Below, in pieces: positions 43,601 to 52,748 of a stretch of DNA of 64,000 nucleotides. The DNA is taken from positions 186,001-250,000 of the forward strand of contig NZ_JANDBD010000011.1 in assembly GCF_024320865.1 (NCBI RefSeq). Reading direction: 5' to 3'. This stretch comes from Mycolicibacterium arenosum. Lineage in GTDB: Bacteria; Actinomycetota; Actinomycetes; Mycobacteriales; Mycobacteriaceae. The notes beneath the pieces are model-generated. The model had not been told where the DNA came from. It saw only the letters and a program-made list of their open reading frames with translations, and did no database searches. The translations under genes and the position numbers were made by a program. The number at the start of each line of letters is the position of its first letter. The first letter of the stretch is position 1.

Positions 43601-44926
43601 ATCGACGAAATCCCGGCGCTCCTCGCCGTCCATCAGGTTTCGACCGCCGATGCCGATGTGCCTGGCAGCCTCGAACAATCGGTCGTCGCCCAGACGCGCG
43701 AGTCGTCGGCCAACGCGTAGATGGGCTTCTCGTTCCTCATCGACGGACAGGACGGACCTGGCTGCCTCCAGGATGTGGTCGTGACTGAACCTGTAACGGG
43801 CGTCGCGGCTGATCGCATTGGTGATTCTGCGACCGCCGCTGTCGACGGCCTCAAGGAGGCGGAGTTCCAAGGCGGACCAGAGCGCGTGGACCACGACGTC
43901 GGGCGACTCGTCGGCGGCGAGCGTCGCGTCGTCCAGGTCGAAGTCGGCGCCCAGACATGTCAATTTCGCGAGGATCTCCCGGTCGGCGAGGCCCAGCTGG
44001 TCGAGATAGCTACCCAGGAACTCGGCGGAGGTGGCCGTGACCTCGATCGACTCCAGGACGCGCAGATCCCAGGTGGGCTGTCCACCCGCGCCTTCCGCAA
44101 TCAGCGCACCCTGGTGTTGTGCTCGGTACAGCAGCTGGCGAACCTGAAGCGGATTCCCCGCCGTGCGGTGGTGGAACTCGACCGCGACGTCGCCGAGTTC
44201 GACGCCCTTACCGGTGACAGAGGCGAGGAGATCTTCGATCTCGTCGTGTGACAGCGGAGCCAACTCGATGTCGCGCAGGGTGTCGGTCGGAATCCCCGCC
44301 GCTCTCGGATCGAACTCGCCCGCGCGATGGGTGCCCACGATCAGAACACCCTCCGGTGACACCGTCAGCAGCTCCGATAGGAAGATCAGCAGATCCTGAT
44401 CCGCCCACTGCAGATCATCGATGGCCAGCACCACCGGCCGGTAGCCCGCGGTGTCCGACACCAGGCGGATGGCCGCGCGATGCAGTCGGCGCCGCGCGTC
44501 TGCGGCGTCGATCTCGATGGATACCGGCGGAGTCGCCCCGAGGATCTTGGCGAGTTCCGGCACCAACTCGGCGAGCACCCACCCCAGCGACGCGGCACCC
44601 TCGAGAAGGTCGTTTCGCCATCGCTCGCTCTCGGCGGCCCCGGTGGAATCCATCGCGCGGACCATCGACCGGAGCGCATCGCTGAGGGCTGCGTAGGGGG
44701 CGGGTGAACCGTCGCGGCAGCGTCCGTAGGCGAACACGTGATCACTCTGGGACACCTCGGCTCCGAACAACTGGAGCAGAGTCGACTTCCCCACCCCCGG
44801 CGGTCCGCTGATGAGGATGCAGCCACCGCCCGCGCGCCCCGTCGCGCCCGCGGCCTCGCGGAGCTGGCCGAGTTCATCAGTCCGACCGACCACGTGCGCG
44901 CCGAAGTCGAGCAGCGGTGTCGTCAT
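40628..44926 (-). CDS. AAA-ATPase / GAF / class III nucleotide cyclase multidomain protein
   Basis: 1432 aa from MTTPLLDFGAHVVGR. N-terminal AAA/STAND ATPase: Walker A GPPGVGKSTLLQLFG, Walker B VVLAIDDLQWAD. A long helical TPR-like region follows, then a GAF domain (about residues 1000-1150), then a class III cyclase catalytic domain with metal Asp in LISDIRGYTTM and DVRGDEIVAVF and transition-state Asn/Arg in IGDTVNLAARIE, so it appears active. A final ~60-residue TPR-like piece ends the protein. Sixty bp ahead of the shell-protein gene on the same strand; likely its regulator. Product (cAMP or cGMP) not decidable. Confidence 0.85.
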   Translation of the reverse strand: MTTPLLDFGAHVVGRTDELGQLREAAGATGRAGGGCILISGPPGVGKSTLLQLFGAEVSQSDHVFAYGRCRDGSPAPYAALSDALRSMVRAMDSTGAAESERWRNDLLEGAASLGWVLAELVPELAKILGATPPVSIEIDAADARRRLHRAAIRLVSDTAGYRPVVLAIDDLQWADQDLLIFLSELLTVSPEGVLIVGTHRAGEFDPRAAGIPTDTLRDIELAPLSHDEIEDLLASVTGKGVELGDVAVEFHHRTAGNPLQVRQLLYRAQHQGALIAEGAGGQPTWDLRVLESIEVTATSAEFLGSYLDQLGLADREILAKLTCLGADFDLDDATLAADESPDVVVHALWSALELRLLEAVDSGGRRITNAISRDARYRFSHDHILEAARSVLSVDEEREAHLRVGRRLARLGDDRLFEAARHIGIGGRNLMDGEERRDFVDLLRRAGLKARAQASFPLACEYFRDAVALLGARRWTDHFALSRELQFEVAESAMLVGDVAVLNDLLDEAHRFLSEPADLARLFYLRLKGRVAENRLQDALETGLLALHELGESVPPHPGKPRMAVALTQMKLAMNRWTNTRLLELPVCDDRRVIEVQRILSELRSMSYMLRPNIFPLVVRKQLDLTLKYGHTPSSPLALASYGLLLVFTGDLQGSQRFGEVGLSLSEPEYFPQSRPETMFLYVNFIRHWRHPIGDGLGELRDAVTAALDQGDQEYAGFLAAVLLSQSFWVGRPMAEMDTLAQSLIPEIRSQPAPTAVCQAMQQLCLNLMGRSEDHLLLAGESGFDEREVVPAAREEGDAVTLGVVEAMKQGLHFWAGDYSGAAGAGNEALAHSDGLVGTAPLQSAHVLSGMSMIYSAPHDRSTRRFLRKTIALHRKWAQGAPTNYAASLALLEGAWARACGKHRNAELHLELAIELAEKHQLQLIGAMAYEETAGLYSETGRTRLGQHMLRTAYQRFSNLGLAVRTDRLAQDNPWLLSRDLVSTDDIGVDTRSAHRLVRTLSAAHTADELAKLVLGTIADATGAHRVLFLTGEGEHLAAKASQEDGHVTRIDGPWTELTYDASLVSRMSAIRSPLTTGDPATMVVPIIVQDKIIGAIYAEHNRSGQHFTIDDEHAVALVCAQAAAPLWNFHLEARLRDADEHRQSLMDVQSRFVPNELLRILDIDDLRRVRSGYRVDREMTVLISDIRGYTTMLEDMDVSEASNLAMGFLRATEMPIVSCNGMIQDVRGDEIVAVFESEADAVRGGLAMLRSMREHNRERIALGTQELRAGVGLNTGRVGVTLVGGVNRMVLTIIGDTVNLAARIESTTKRYGSSMLMSGTTLAGLADPSEFDIRRMERVMVVNRRKAVTIYEVYDEDPPELRDAKRVAQPAFDEAFALFDAGDNNAARAAFERCRQLLPDDPVAPLHLAHCDAVDRGEMTPGQDIVLAQK

Positions 44927-45134
44927 TGCTTCGCGCACACCTCGCCGCGCTCCGGGCGCGATGCCCGGCGACCCACTGGCAACGACGAAGGCATTTGCGG
45001 AACCCCTCCCAACCCCTTTGTGGCAGTCATCGTAATTAACGCACGCCGCCACCGCTCGGCTACGCCGCGTTTGCTCGCACTTCGGTGCTTAAGGGGCCAC
45101 CGCCCGGCGCATAGGCTCGTAGCCGGGGGTTTCC

Positions 45135-46496
45135 ATGGCGCGACAGGCATCGACTCGACTGGCGGCGAGTGCGCAGCGCTTCCAGGCGCGCAGGCTGTCG
45201 CACGCACTGGTGTGCAGGGAGATCTCGCTCGACGAGGAACCGCTACGCGCGCAATCCCGCTCGCTTGCGGTCGGGGGTGTGCTGGCCGCGATCGCCGTAG
45301 CGGGCTGTGCCGTCATGGCCGTCGTGAGACCGCAGGGCGTGCCCGACTCGGCGCCGATCCTCCTCGCGCGGGAGTCGGGTGCCATGTTCGTCCGCGTTGA
45401 CGACGCGCTGCACCCGGTACCCAACCTCGCGTCCGCGCGGCTGATCGCCCGCACCGCGGCCGCGCCCGTCGTCGTGGCCGAACGGTCGTTGACCCGGTTG
45501 CCGCGCGGTCCCCGACTCGGCATCCCCGGCGCACCCGACGCCATCGGCACGCCGCTGGCCGAGCCCGCGTGGACGGTCTGCGACGGCGAGCGAACCATCG
45601 TGCTCGTCGGCGCCTCGTCGCCGCCCTACGACTCGGCCCGCACCGTACTGGTCAGTCCACGCGGTGAGAGCGCGGCCACCACCTACCTGCTGTACGACGG
45701 CGTCCGCGCTCGGGTCGACCTGCGTGAGCGCGCGGTTGCCCGTGCCCTGCATCTCGACGGCGTTGCGCCGGTACCGGTTTCACGCGCGCTGCTGGACGCC
45801 CTTCCCGAACTGCCCGCGGTCACGGTGCCCGCCATCGCGGGCGCGGGCACGACGGGGCCGGAGTCGGTGGGCGGCCTTCCCGTGGGCACCGTGATCCGGG
45901 TGGCGCGCGCCGACGCCGAGGAGTTCCACGTCGTGCTCGCCGACGGCCTGCAGCGCGTCGGGGCCGTCGCCGCCGAGGTGATCCGCACCGCCTACCGCGG
46001 TGCGGGTGACATCGCGACGGTCAGCCCCGCGGCGGTGGCCGCCAGCGCGGCCGTCGACTCGCTGCCCGTCGGCGGCTTCCCCCGCAGCACACGAGCACCG
46101 GTGGGCGCCGCCGACGAGATGACGGTGTGCGTGCACTGGGACAGGGGGGACACCGTTGTCGCAAGCGGGGATTCGACGCACCTCGACACGACCGGCGCGA
46201 CCGCGCTCGCGCAGGCGGACGGCGACGGGCCCCGCGTCGACGCGGTCGCGATGCCCGGTGGGCGCAGTGTCTACGTGCGCTCGGTCGGCGCGTCAGGCGC
46301 CGCCGCAGCCGGCGGCCCGCGATTCCTCGTCACCGAGTCGGGCGTGCTGTTCGGGGTGGCCGACGACGAGGCCGCAACGGCACTCGGGCTGCCGACCCCC
46401 GGCGCCGCGCCCTGGCCGATCCTCGCTCAGTTGCCCGCTGGACCGGAGTTGGCCATCGCGGTGGCCTCAGTGCCGCGTGACGTCCCGTCCGCGTAA
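45135..46496 (+). CDS. eccB4: ESX-4 secretion core component EccB4
   Basis: 453 aa. Short cytoplasmic N-terminus (ARQASTRLAASAQRFQARRL), one membrane helix at about 46-66, then a large periplasmic domain with repeated segments, as in EccB proteins that form the periplasmic part of the type VII core. The 208-bp divergent gap to the cyclase gene contains no other ORF. Its 3' end overlaps mycP4, read convergently, by 30 bp. Equivalent to Rv3450c. Confidence 0.93.
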   Translation: MARQASTRLAASAQRFQARRLSHALVCREISLDEEPLRAQSRSLAVGGVLAAIAVAGCAVMAVVRPQGVPDSAPILLARESGAMFVRVDDALHPVPNLASARLIARTAAAPVVVAERSLTRLPRGPRLGIPGAPDAIGTPLAEPAWTVCDGERTIVLVGASSPPYDSARTVLVSPRGESAATTYLLYDGVRARVDLRERAVARALHLDGVAPVPVSRALLDALPELPAVTVPAIAGAGTTGPESVGGLPVGTVIRVARADAEEFHVVLADGLQRVGAVAAEVIRTAYRGAGDIATVSPAAVAASAAVDSLPVGGFPRSTRAPVGAADEMTVCVHWDRGDTVVASGDSTHLDTTGATALAQADGDGPRVDAVAMPGGRSVYVRSVGASGAAAAGGPRFLVTESGVLFGVADDEAATALGLPTPGAAPWPILAQLPAGPELAIAVASVPRDVPSA

Positions 46497-47768
46497 CCGA
46501 CTCGCGGCTACTGCGACGACGATGGCCACGGCCGCCGCTGCACCGCCGAACGCCACCGAACGCGCCCGCGAGTCGGTCGGGACGGTGTCCGCAGCCGCGA
46601 CGCGCACGCCGCTGGTCGGCGTGCTCGGCGGTGGGCCGGCGTCCGCGCTGACGGCGGCGAGCGGATCGACGACGCCGGAACCGACGTACGGGTCCCACCC
46701 CGACGACGGGTGGCGCGCCGTCTGCTCGATGCGCTGCATGACCTGTCGGGCGGTCAAGTGAGGCGATCGCGCACGCACCAGGGCGGCCAGACCCGAAACG
46801 ACCGGCGCGGCGTAGCTCGTACCCGAAACCGGCTCGTCGTCAATCGAATTCATCAGACCCTCGCCGTCCGAACTCAGCGAGACGACGGACTCGCCCGGCG
46901 CCGCGACGTCCACCCACGGGCCGGCGAGACTGAACCCCGAGGGGCGACCGTCGCCGTCGACCGAACCGACCGTCAGGACGAGGTCGTCGTACCAGGCCGG
47001 GCTCACCACCACCTCGACGGACGCCCAGTCGGGGCGGCCGGCGCCTGCCGTGACCGGATTCTGTTCGGTGCACTGCCCGCCCACGTTGCCCGCGGCGCTC
47101 ACCACGACCGCGTTCTTGACGTCGACCGCATACCCCAGGGCGGCCCCGAGCGATCCGTCGTCGATGCCGACGTCGGCGGAAACGCACGCCACCGACGAGA
47201 TGTTGATGACGGTCGCGCCGAGGTCCGCGGCGGCTCGCACCGCCAGGGCGAGAGTCTCGACATCGCCGACCCCCGACGGCGCGTCGCCGTCGGTGCGGCG
47301 GAACTCGTTGCTGGACTGGCGGATCGCCAGGATCGCGGCGTCGGGCGCAACACCGGAGAACGCCGGGTCACCCGACGCGGCGACGATGCCCGCGACCGCG
47401 GTGCCGTGTCCGTCGCAGTCGCGGGTGCCGTCACCGGCCGACACGTAGTCGCCACCCGCGGTCAGCCGGGGCAGCAGCCGATGCCGTGCCACGCCGGTGT
47501 CGATGACGGCGACGGTCTGGCCGAAGCCGCGCGACAGCCGTTGCACCGCCGCCAGATCGAGCATCGCCAACTGCGTGGCCGGTTGACTGCGCACCGGCGC
47601 GGCGCCGGACTGACAGTCGCCGATCGGCTCGGTGGGACCGGGCGGCGCGGCCGGGCCGGCCGGGGGGAGCAGGGAATCGTCGACCACGGGTGGCACCACC
47701 GCCGCGGCGGTCGGAGCGATCCAGACGCTGCCTGCGGCGAGCAGGACCGCCGCCATCCTGCGGCTCAC
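46467..47768 (-). CDS. mycP4: ESX-4 mycosin (membrane-anchored subtilisin-like protease)
   Basis: 433 aa. Signal peptide, then a subtilase domain with catalytic Asp (VAVIDTGVARH), His (DCDGHGTAVAGIV) and Ser (SGTSYAAPVVSGL), and a C-terminal membrane helix near residues 405-425. Mycosins stabilise the ESX core and cleave substrates. GTG 47768 overlaps the eccD4 stop by 4 bp. An open frame continues far upstream in this high-GC DNA but has no coding support. Equivalent to Rv3449. Confidence 0.94.
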   Translation of the reverse strand: MSRRMAAVLLAAGSVWIAPTAAAVVPPVVDDSLLPPAGPAAPPGPTEPIGDCQSGAAPVRSQPATQLAMLDLAAVQRLSRGFGQTVAVIDTGVARHRLLPRLTAGGDYVSAGDGTRDCDGHGTAVAGIVAASGDPAFSGVAPDAAILAIRQSSNEFRRTDGDAPSGVGDVETLALAVRAAADLGATVINISSVACVSADVGIDDGSLGAALGYAVDVKNAVVVSAAGNVGGQCTEQNPVTAGAGRPDWASVEVVVSPAWYDDLVLTVGSVDGDGRPSGFSLAGPWVDVAAPGESVVSLSSDGEGLMNSIDDEPVSGTSYAAPVVSGLAALVRARSPHLTARQVMQRIEQTARHPSSGWDPYVGSGVVDPLAAVSADAGPPPSTPTSGVRVAAADTVPTDSRARSVAFGGAAAAVAIVVAVAASRLRGRDVTRH

Positions 47769-48994
47769 GTGAACACCCAGTCGCGCGCCACCGAGTAGAC
47801 GCCGATCACCCAGCACGCGAGGGGCGCCAGCAGCGCGGCGCAGAGGTAGTCGAGGCCGTCGACGGCGCGTGCGACCCCCGGTCCCGGCCGACCCGTTGCG
47901 GCCACGGCGACAGCGGCGACGACGCCCATCCCCACCCACGGGGTCGCGCCGCGGAACACGACGGCGACGACGCTCAGCGCGGCCGTTGCGCACGCCAGTC
48001 CGGCGACGGTGAGAGCGATGCGACGGCCGGCATCCACGTGGGTGCGGGCGCGCGCCAGAAGCAGCAGCGCCGTCACCGAGGTGAACGCGATCGACGGCAC
48101 CGTCCTGGTGGCCGCGGCGACCACGGCGACTCCGATCACCGCGCTGGCCGTGGATCCGATGACCAATCCGGTCAACACGCTGTGCGCGGCAACCGGGACG
48201 CCCGCGAGCAGCGCGGCGCACCGCGGTGCCAGCGCCAGCAGTCCGATGCCGCACACCGCCAACACCGCCCCGGCCGTCGCAACATTCCACGTGGCCGCCA
48301 CGGTGACCGCCGCGACGGCCGCCACCGCTGCGGCCGTCGAACCCGAGGCGGTCAGCGCGGTGATCGCTACGGGAACCAGCCGCGACATCACCACCGACAC
48401 CGCGAAAACGACTGCGGCGCACAGGAGCACGTTCGCGGGCCATGGTCCCGTCGGCACGACGACGAATCCTGCGGCACCAGCACCGAGCACACCGGCGACC
48501 GCGAGCCCACGACTGCCGGTGGCCACGGCGCGCCACGACGTCGCGAGAGCGCAGCACGCGATGGCGATCGCGGCGCCGAGGGCGGCGTCCTGCAGCCCCG
48601 TCCACACGAGTGCACCCGCCACCGCGAGCATCAGCCAGCCCCAGCTGATCTCGATCAACCGCCCGACGTCGATCCGCACGACGTCGCCGGTGCCGGCCAC
48701 CCGGCGTACCGGTTCGACGCCGAGCAGGCCGCGCGCCGGTGCGTGGACGGCATCGAGCGTGACGACGTCGCCGTCGCGGATCCCGTTGTCGGTCAGTGAC
48801 ATCGACTCGTCGAGCGGGGTGCCCGCCGAGGTGCGCAGTTCGCGCCGTACTCCGTCGCGTGCGTGGCCGACGATGTCGACGAGGTCGGGGAGCAGCTGGG
48901 CCACGGGCGACCGGGCGCACAGCGCAATGTCGTGCGCGCGCAGGTGCCCGGCGACCTCGGCGTGGATCGATATCCGCCGCATGGACATTCGCAT
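47765..48994 (-). CDS. eccD4: ESX-4 secretion core component EccD4
   Basis: 409 aa. N-terminal ubiquitin-like domain (ISIHAEVAGHLRAHDIAL, SLTDNGIRDGDVVTL) followed by about eleven hydrophobic helices that line the type VII pore. Slightly shorter than other EccD proteins (about 450-500 aa). Start has several nearby ATG choices (48994, 48988, 48982). Divergent from eccC4 and coupled to mycP4. Equivalent to Rv3448. Confidence 0.92.
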   Translation of the reverse strand: MRMSMRRISIHAEVAGHLRAHDIALCARSPVAQLLPDLVDIVGHARDGVRRELRTSAGTPLDESMSLTDNGIRDGDVVTLDAVHAPARGLLGVEPVRRVAGTGDVVRIDVGRLIEISWGWLMLAVAGALVWTGLQDAALGAAIAIACCALATSWRAVATGSRGLAVAGVLGAGAAGFVVVPTGPWPANVLLCAAVVFAVSVVMSRLVPVAITALTASGSTAAAVAAVAAVTVAATWNVATAGAVLAVCGIGLLALAPRCAALLAGVPVAAHSVLTGLVIGSTASAVIGVAVVAAATRTVPSIAFTSVTALLLLARARTHVDAGRRIALTVAGLACATAALSVVAVVFRGATPWVGMGVVAAVAVAATGRPGPGVARAVDGLDYLCAALLAPLACWVIGVYSVARDWVFT

Positions 48995-49062
48995 TCCCCC
49001 TCGACGTCACCGTAGCGGCGCCGAGTCGGTCCGCTGCGCACCAATATTCGTCGCGAACCGAG

Positions 49063-49090
49063 GGAACCGACCGCGCGTTCGGTGCGTCCA
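49063..49090 (+). promoter_or_regulatory. ECF-type (SigM-like) promoter of the eccC4 operon
   Basis: GGAAC (49063-49067), 17-bp spacer, CGTCC (49085-49089) followed by A. The CGTCC lies 13 bp before the ATG, which would give a nearly leaderless message. Same layout as at 53830 and 62501. SigM of M. tuberculosis is described as using GGAAC/CGTC-like elements and as controlling ESX-4 genes. Confidence 0.7.
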
Positions 49091-49097
49091 ATAGGGC

Positions 49098-52000
49098 ATG
49101 GAGTTCGTGCGCGCACCTCGACAACCCGCGCCGCCGGTCGACGGCGGGGTGGTGCTGCTGGATGCTCCTCCGGAGGTGCCGGCGGCCACGCCCGCCGGTT
49201 CGATCGGGCGGCTGCTGCCGATCGCGATGGTCGTGGCGGCACTGGGGATGACGGCCCTCTACTTCACGTCGGGGGTCGGCACCAGTCGCAGCCCGATGTT
49301 CGCCCTGTTCCCGATCATGATGGTGATGTCGGCGGTCGGATCCCTGGCCTACGGACTGCGCAACGACAACCGCAGCGCCGAACTGGATGCGGGCCGACGG
49401 CGGTACCTGCGCTACCTCGATGACGTCGCGGCGAAAGCGCTGGAGACCGCGACGGCGCAGCACCGCCGCGCCCGGTTCAGCCACCCCGACCCGGCGGCAC
49501 TCTGGGCGCTGGTAGGCGGGCCCCGGATGTGGGAACGCGGACCCGGCGATCCCGACTTCGGCGTCGTTCGGATCGGCATCGGTCGGCAGCCGCTCGCGAC
49601 ACCCGTGCTGGCTCCCGAGCTCAGCACCCACGACGTACCGGATCCGGTCACCGCGGATGCACTGCGGCGGTTGCTGGAGGACACTGCGGAGGTGGCCGAC
49701 ATGCCGGTCACCGTCGACCTCGCCGCCGATCCGGTCATCGCCGTCGCGGGTGAGCGGGAGACCGCCCGCGCCCTGGTGCGCTCCGTCGTCTGCCAGCTCG
49801 CGGTGTTCCACGGACCGGCGTCGCTGGCGATATCGGCCGTCGTCGACCGGGCGTCGGCTGGTGAGTGGGACTGGCTGAAGTGGCTGCCGCAGCACCGGCG
49901 ACCGGGATGGGGCGACTGCGCGGGCGAGGCGCGCCGAACGTTCAACCGGGTGAGTTCGGTTGCAGCCGAGGCTGTCCCGCGCACGGTCGTGGTGGTGGAC
50001 AGCGGCTCGGTGACCGGCCTCGACGCCAGTGTCGACGGGGTCACCGTCATCATGATCGGCGGCACGTCCGGGCACGTCGTCGACCCGACGGCGCAGGGTG
50101 CCGACGCGATGACGATCGCGCAGGCGCTCGCATGCGCCCGACGGCTGGCCCGCTATCGCGAGCCCAGTGCCAACCCCGGTGCGCGGCCGGCCTGGACCGC
50201 ACTGTCCGGTATCGGCGTCCCCGACCGGGTCGACCCCGCGCATGCGTGGCGCCCACGGGTCGGACGAGAGCTGTTGCGTGTACCGGTCGGCACCGATGCG
50301 CGGGGTGACCCGGTGCACCTCGACCTGAAGGAGGCCGCCGATCAGGGGATGGGGCCGCACGGTCTGTGTGTCGGAGCAACGGGCTCGGGCAAGTCGGAGT
50401 TCCTGCGGACGCTGACCCTGAGCCTGGTCGCCACTCACCCGCCCGAGGCGCTGAACCTGGTGCTCGTCGACTTCAAGGGAGGCGCGACGTTCCTCGGCTT
50501 CGAGCGCCTGCACCACGTCGCCGCGGTCATCACGAACCTCGCCGACGAAGCGCATCTGGTGAGTCGCATGCGCGACGCGCTCACCGGGGAGTTGACGCGA
50601 CGGCAGGAACTGCTGCGCGCTGCGGGCCGCTGCGCCGACCTCGCGGGCTACCGAGCGCAACGGCTGTCGAACCCGGCGCTGCCGATCCTGCCGACGTTGC
50701 TGATCGTGGTCGACGAGTTCTCCGAGCTGCTCACCGCCCATCCGGATTTCGTCGACCTGTTCGTCGCGGTCGGCCGGGTCGGTCGCTCGCTGGGCATCCA
50801 TCTCCTGCTCGCCAGCCAACGGCTGGAGGAGGGTAGGCTGCGCGGGCTCGACACCCACCTGTCCTATCGGATCTGCCTGAAGACGTTCTCCGCGAGCGAT
50901 TCCCGCGCCGTGCTCGGTACCGCCGACGCCTTCGACCTGCCCAACTCACCGGGTGCCGCCCTGCTGAAGACGCCGTCGGGTGAGCTCATCGGATTCCACG
51001 CCGCCTACGTGTCGGGCGCGATCGAGGCTGCTTCCGCGAACCCCGCGTGCGCGCCCGGCACGGTGAGCCCGTTCACCGCCGCGCCCGTCGGCGAGGTGCG
51101 GCCGACGGTGGTACCGCGTGAGCCCAGACGGCGCACGGTGCTCGACGCGGTCGTCGCCCGGTTGGCCGATCACGGCACGCCCGCCCACCGGGTGTGGCTG
51201 CCACCGCTGGTGGCGCCGCCGACGCTCGCGGGTGTGCTCGCGCACGCGACGGGGACACCCGAGCTCGTGGCGGCGATCGGCCTGGTGGACAACGCGTTCG
51301 CGCAGCGACGTGATCCGCTGCTGGCCGACGTGCGGGCCGCCGGCGGCCACGTCGCGGTGGTGGGCGGCCCCCGCAGCGGGAAGTCGACGGCGCTGCGCAC
51401 GCTGATGCTCGCGCTAGCCGTCGCGCACCCGCCCGATCAGGTGCGGTTCCACGTGCTGGACTTCGGCGGCGAGCTCGCGTCGGTGCGCGAGCTGCCGCAC
51501 GTGGGCAGCGTCGCGGGCCGGTTCGACCGGGAGCTGGCCGAGCGCATCGTCGCGCACGTGCAGGCGATCGTGCGGCGCCGCGAGGCGGCGCGCGAGCGCG
51601 ACGGCGAGGTGTTCCTCGTCATCGACGGTTGGGGCGCGCTTCGGCAGGAGTTCGACGGGATCGAGGAGACCGTGACTGCGATCGCCGGACAGGGCCTCTC
51701 GGTCGGCGTGCACGTCGTCATCGCCGCGGCCCGCTGGGCCGAGATCAGGCCCGCGCTCAAGGATCGAATCGGCACCAGAGTCGAACTGCGCCTTGGTGAT
51801 CCCGCTGATTCGGAGATGGATCGCCGAGCTGCCCGGCTGCTGGTCGACCGCCCCGCCGGTCACGGTGTCACCAGAGACGGTCTCGAGGCGGTGATCGCGC
51901 TGCCGCGACTCGACGGGGTCGGCTCGGCGGCGGGCCTCGAGGACGCGTGGCGTGCCGCGGCGGACACGCTGCGGCGCCGGTATCCGGGAGCCGCGACCGC

Positions 52001-52748
52001 GGAGGTCGAACTGCTGCCCGCGCAGGTGCTCCTCGAGTCGGTTGCGACGCGGTGCCCGGACGCCGTGGTGCTCGGCCTCGACGTCGAGCTGTCACCCGTC
52101 GTGCTCGACTTCGCCACGGCGCCACACGCGTTGATCGTCGGCGACTCGCGCAGCGGCAAGACCGCCGCGTTGCGCACGCTGTGCCGCGAGCTGATCCGCA
52201 TCCGCGACCCCGCGGCCGCGCAACTCGTCGTCGTCGACGTCCGCCGCTCCCTGCTCGGCGAGGTCGAGGGCGACCATCTGCGCGGCTATGCGATGTCGGT
52301 GTCGGGCGCGGAGTCCCAGCTGGCCGACGTGACCGACGAACTGCGGCTTCGCCTGCCCCCGGACACGGTGACGCAGCGACAACTGCGCGATCGGTCGTGG
52401 TGGTCGGGCCCCGAGTGGTACGTCGTCGTGGACGACTACGACGTGGTGGCGGCGTCGACGGTCAACCCGCTCACCCCTCTGCTCGAGTTCCTCCCGCACG
52501 CCACCGACATCGGCCTGCACCTGGTCGTGGCCCGCCGTTCCGGCGGTGCCGCGCGGGCGATGTTCGATCCCGTGCTCAGCGGGTTGCGCGATCACGGCTG
52601 TCTGGGACTGGCGCTCAGCGCCGGTCCCGACGACGGCGTGCTGTTCGGGTCGGTGCGGCCGCGGCCGTTGCCACCGGGGCGCGGAACGGTCTGCGTGCGC
52701 GGCGAACCCGATCGGCTGCTGCAGGTGGCGTGGACGGATCCGCGATGA
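49098..52748 (+). CDS. eccC4: ESX-4 FtsK/SpoIIIE-type ATPase EccC4
   Basis: 1216 aa, single-chain EccC. Two membrane helices near residues 38-80, then three ATPase domains with P-loops GATGSGKSE, GGPRSGKST and GDSRSGKTA. The first has a Walker B in ILPTLLIVVDEFSELL; the later two have weaker acid motifs (VFLVIDGWG; WYVVVDDYD). It recognises EsxT/EsxU-type dimers and powers export. Stop overlaps the following start by 4 bp (ATGA). Equivalent to Rv3447c. Confidence 0.96.
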   Translation: MEFVRAPRQPAPPVDGGVVLLDAPPEVPAATPAGSIGRLLPIAMVVAALGMTALYFTSGVGTSRSPMFALFPIMMVMSAVGSLAYGLRNDNRSAELDAGRRRYLRYLDDVAAKALETATAQHRRARFSHPDPAALWALVGGPRMWERGPGDPDFGVVRIGIGRQPLATPVLAPELSTHDVPDPVTADALRRLLEDTAEVADMPVTVDLAADPVIAVAGERETARALVRSVVCQLAVFHGPASLAISAVVDRASAGEWDWLKWLPQHRRPGWGDCAGEARRTFNRVSSVAAEAVPRTVVVVDSGSVTGLDASVDGVTVIMIGGTSGHVVDPTAQGADAMTIAQALACARRLARYREPSANPGARPAWTALSGIGVPDRVDPAHAWRPRVGRELLRVPVGTDARGDPVHLDLKEAADQGMGPHGLCVGATGSGKSEFLRTLTLSLVATHPPEALNLVLVDFKGGATFLGFERLHHVAAVITNLADEAHLVSRMRDALTGELTRRQELLRAAGRCADLAGYRAQRLSNPALPILPTLLIVVDEFSELLTAHPDFVDLFVAVGRVGRSLGIHLLLASQRLEEGRLRGLDTHLSYRICLKTFSASDSRAVLGTADAFDLPNSPGAALLKTPSGELIGFHAAYVSGAIEAASANPACAPGTVSPFTAAPVGEVRPTVVPREPRRRTVLDAVVARLADHGTPAHRVWLPPLVAPPTLAGVLAHATGTPELVAAIGLVDNAFAQRRDPLLADVRAAGGHVAVVGGPRSGKSTALRTLMLALAVAHPPDQVRFHVLDFGGELASVRELPHVGSVAGRFDRELAERIVAHVQAIVRRREAARERDGEVFLVIDGWGALRQEFDGIEETVTAIAGQGLSVGVHVVIAAARWAEIRPALKDRIGTRVELRLGDPADSEMDRRAARLLVDRPAGHGVTRDGLEAVIALPRLDGVGSAAGLEDAWRAAADTLRRRYPGAATAEVELLPAQVLLESVATRCPDAVVLGLDVELSPVVLDFATAPHALIVGDSRSGKTAALRTLCRELIRIRDPAAAQLVVVDVRRSLLGEVEGDHLRGYAMSVSGAESQLADVTDELRLRLPPDTVTQRQLRDRSWWSGPEWYVVVDDYDVVAASTVNPLTPLLEFLPHATDIGLHLVVARRSGGAARAMFDPVLSGLRDHGCLGLALSAGPDDGVLFGSVRPRPLPPGRGTVCVRGEPDRLLQVAWTDPR

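Noticed and set aside
46467..50858. Very long open frame on the minus strand extending mycP4 far upstream
   Set aside because: It crosses eccD4 and eccC4 in other frames, is Arg/Pro/Gly-rich and has no family match; a typical result of third-position GC bias.
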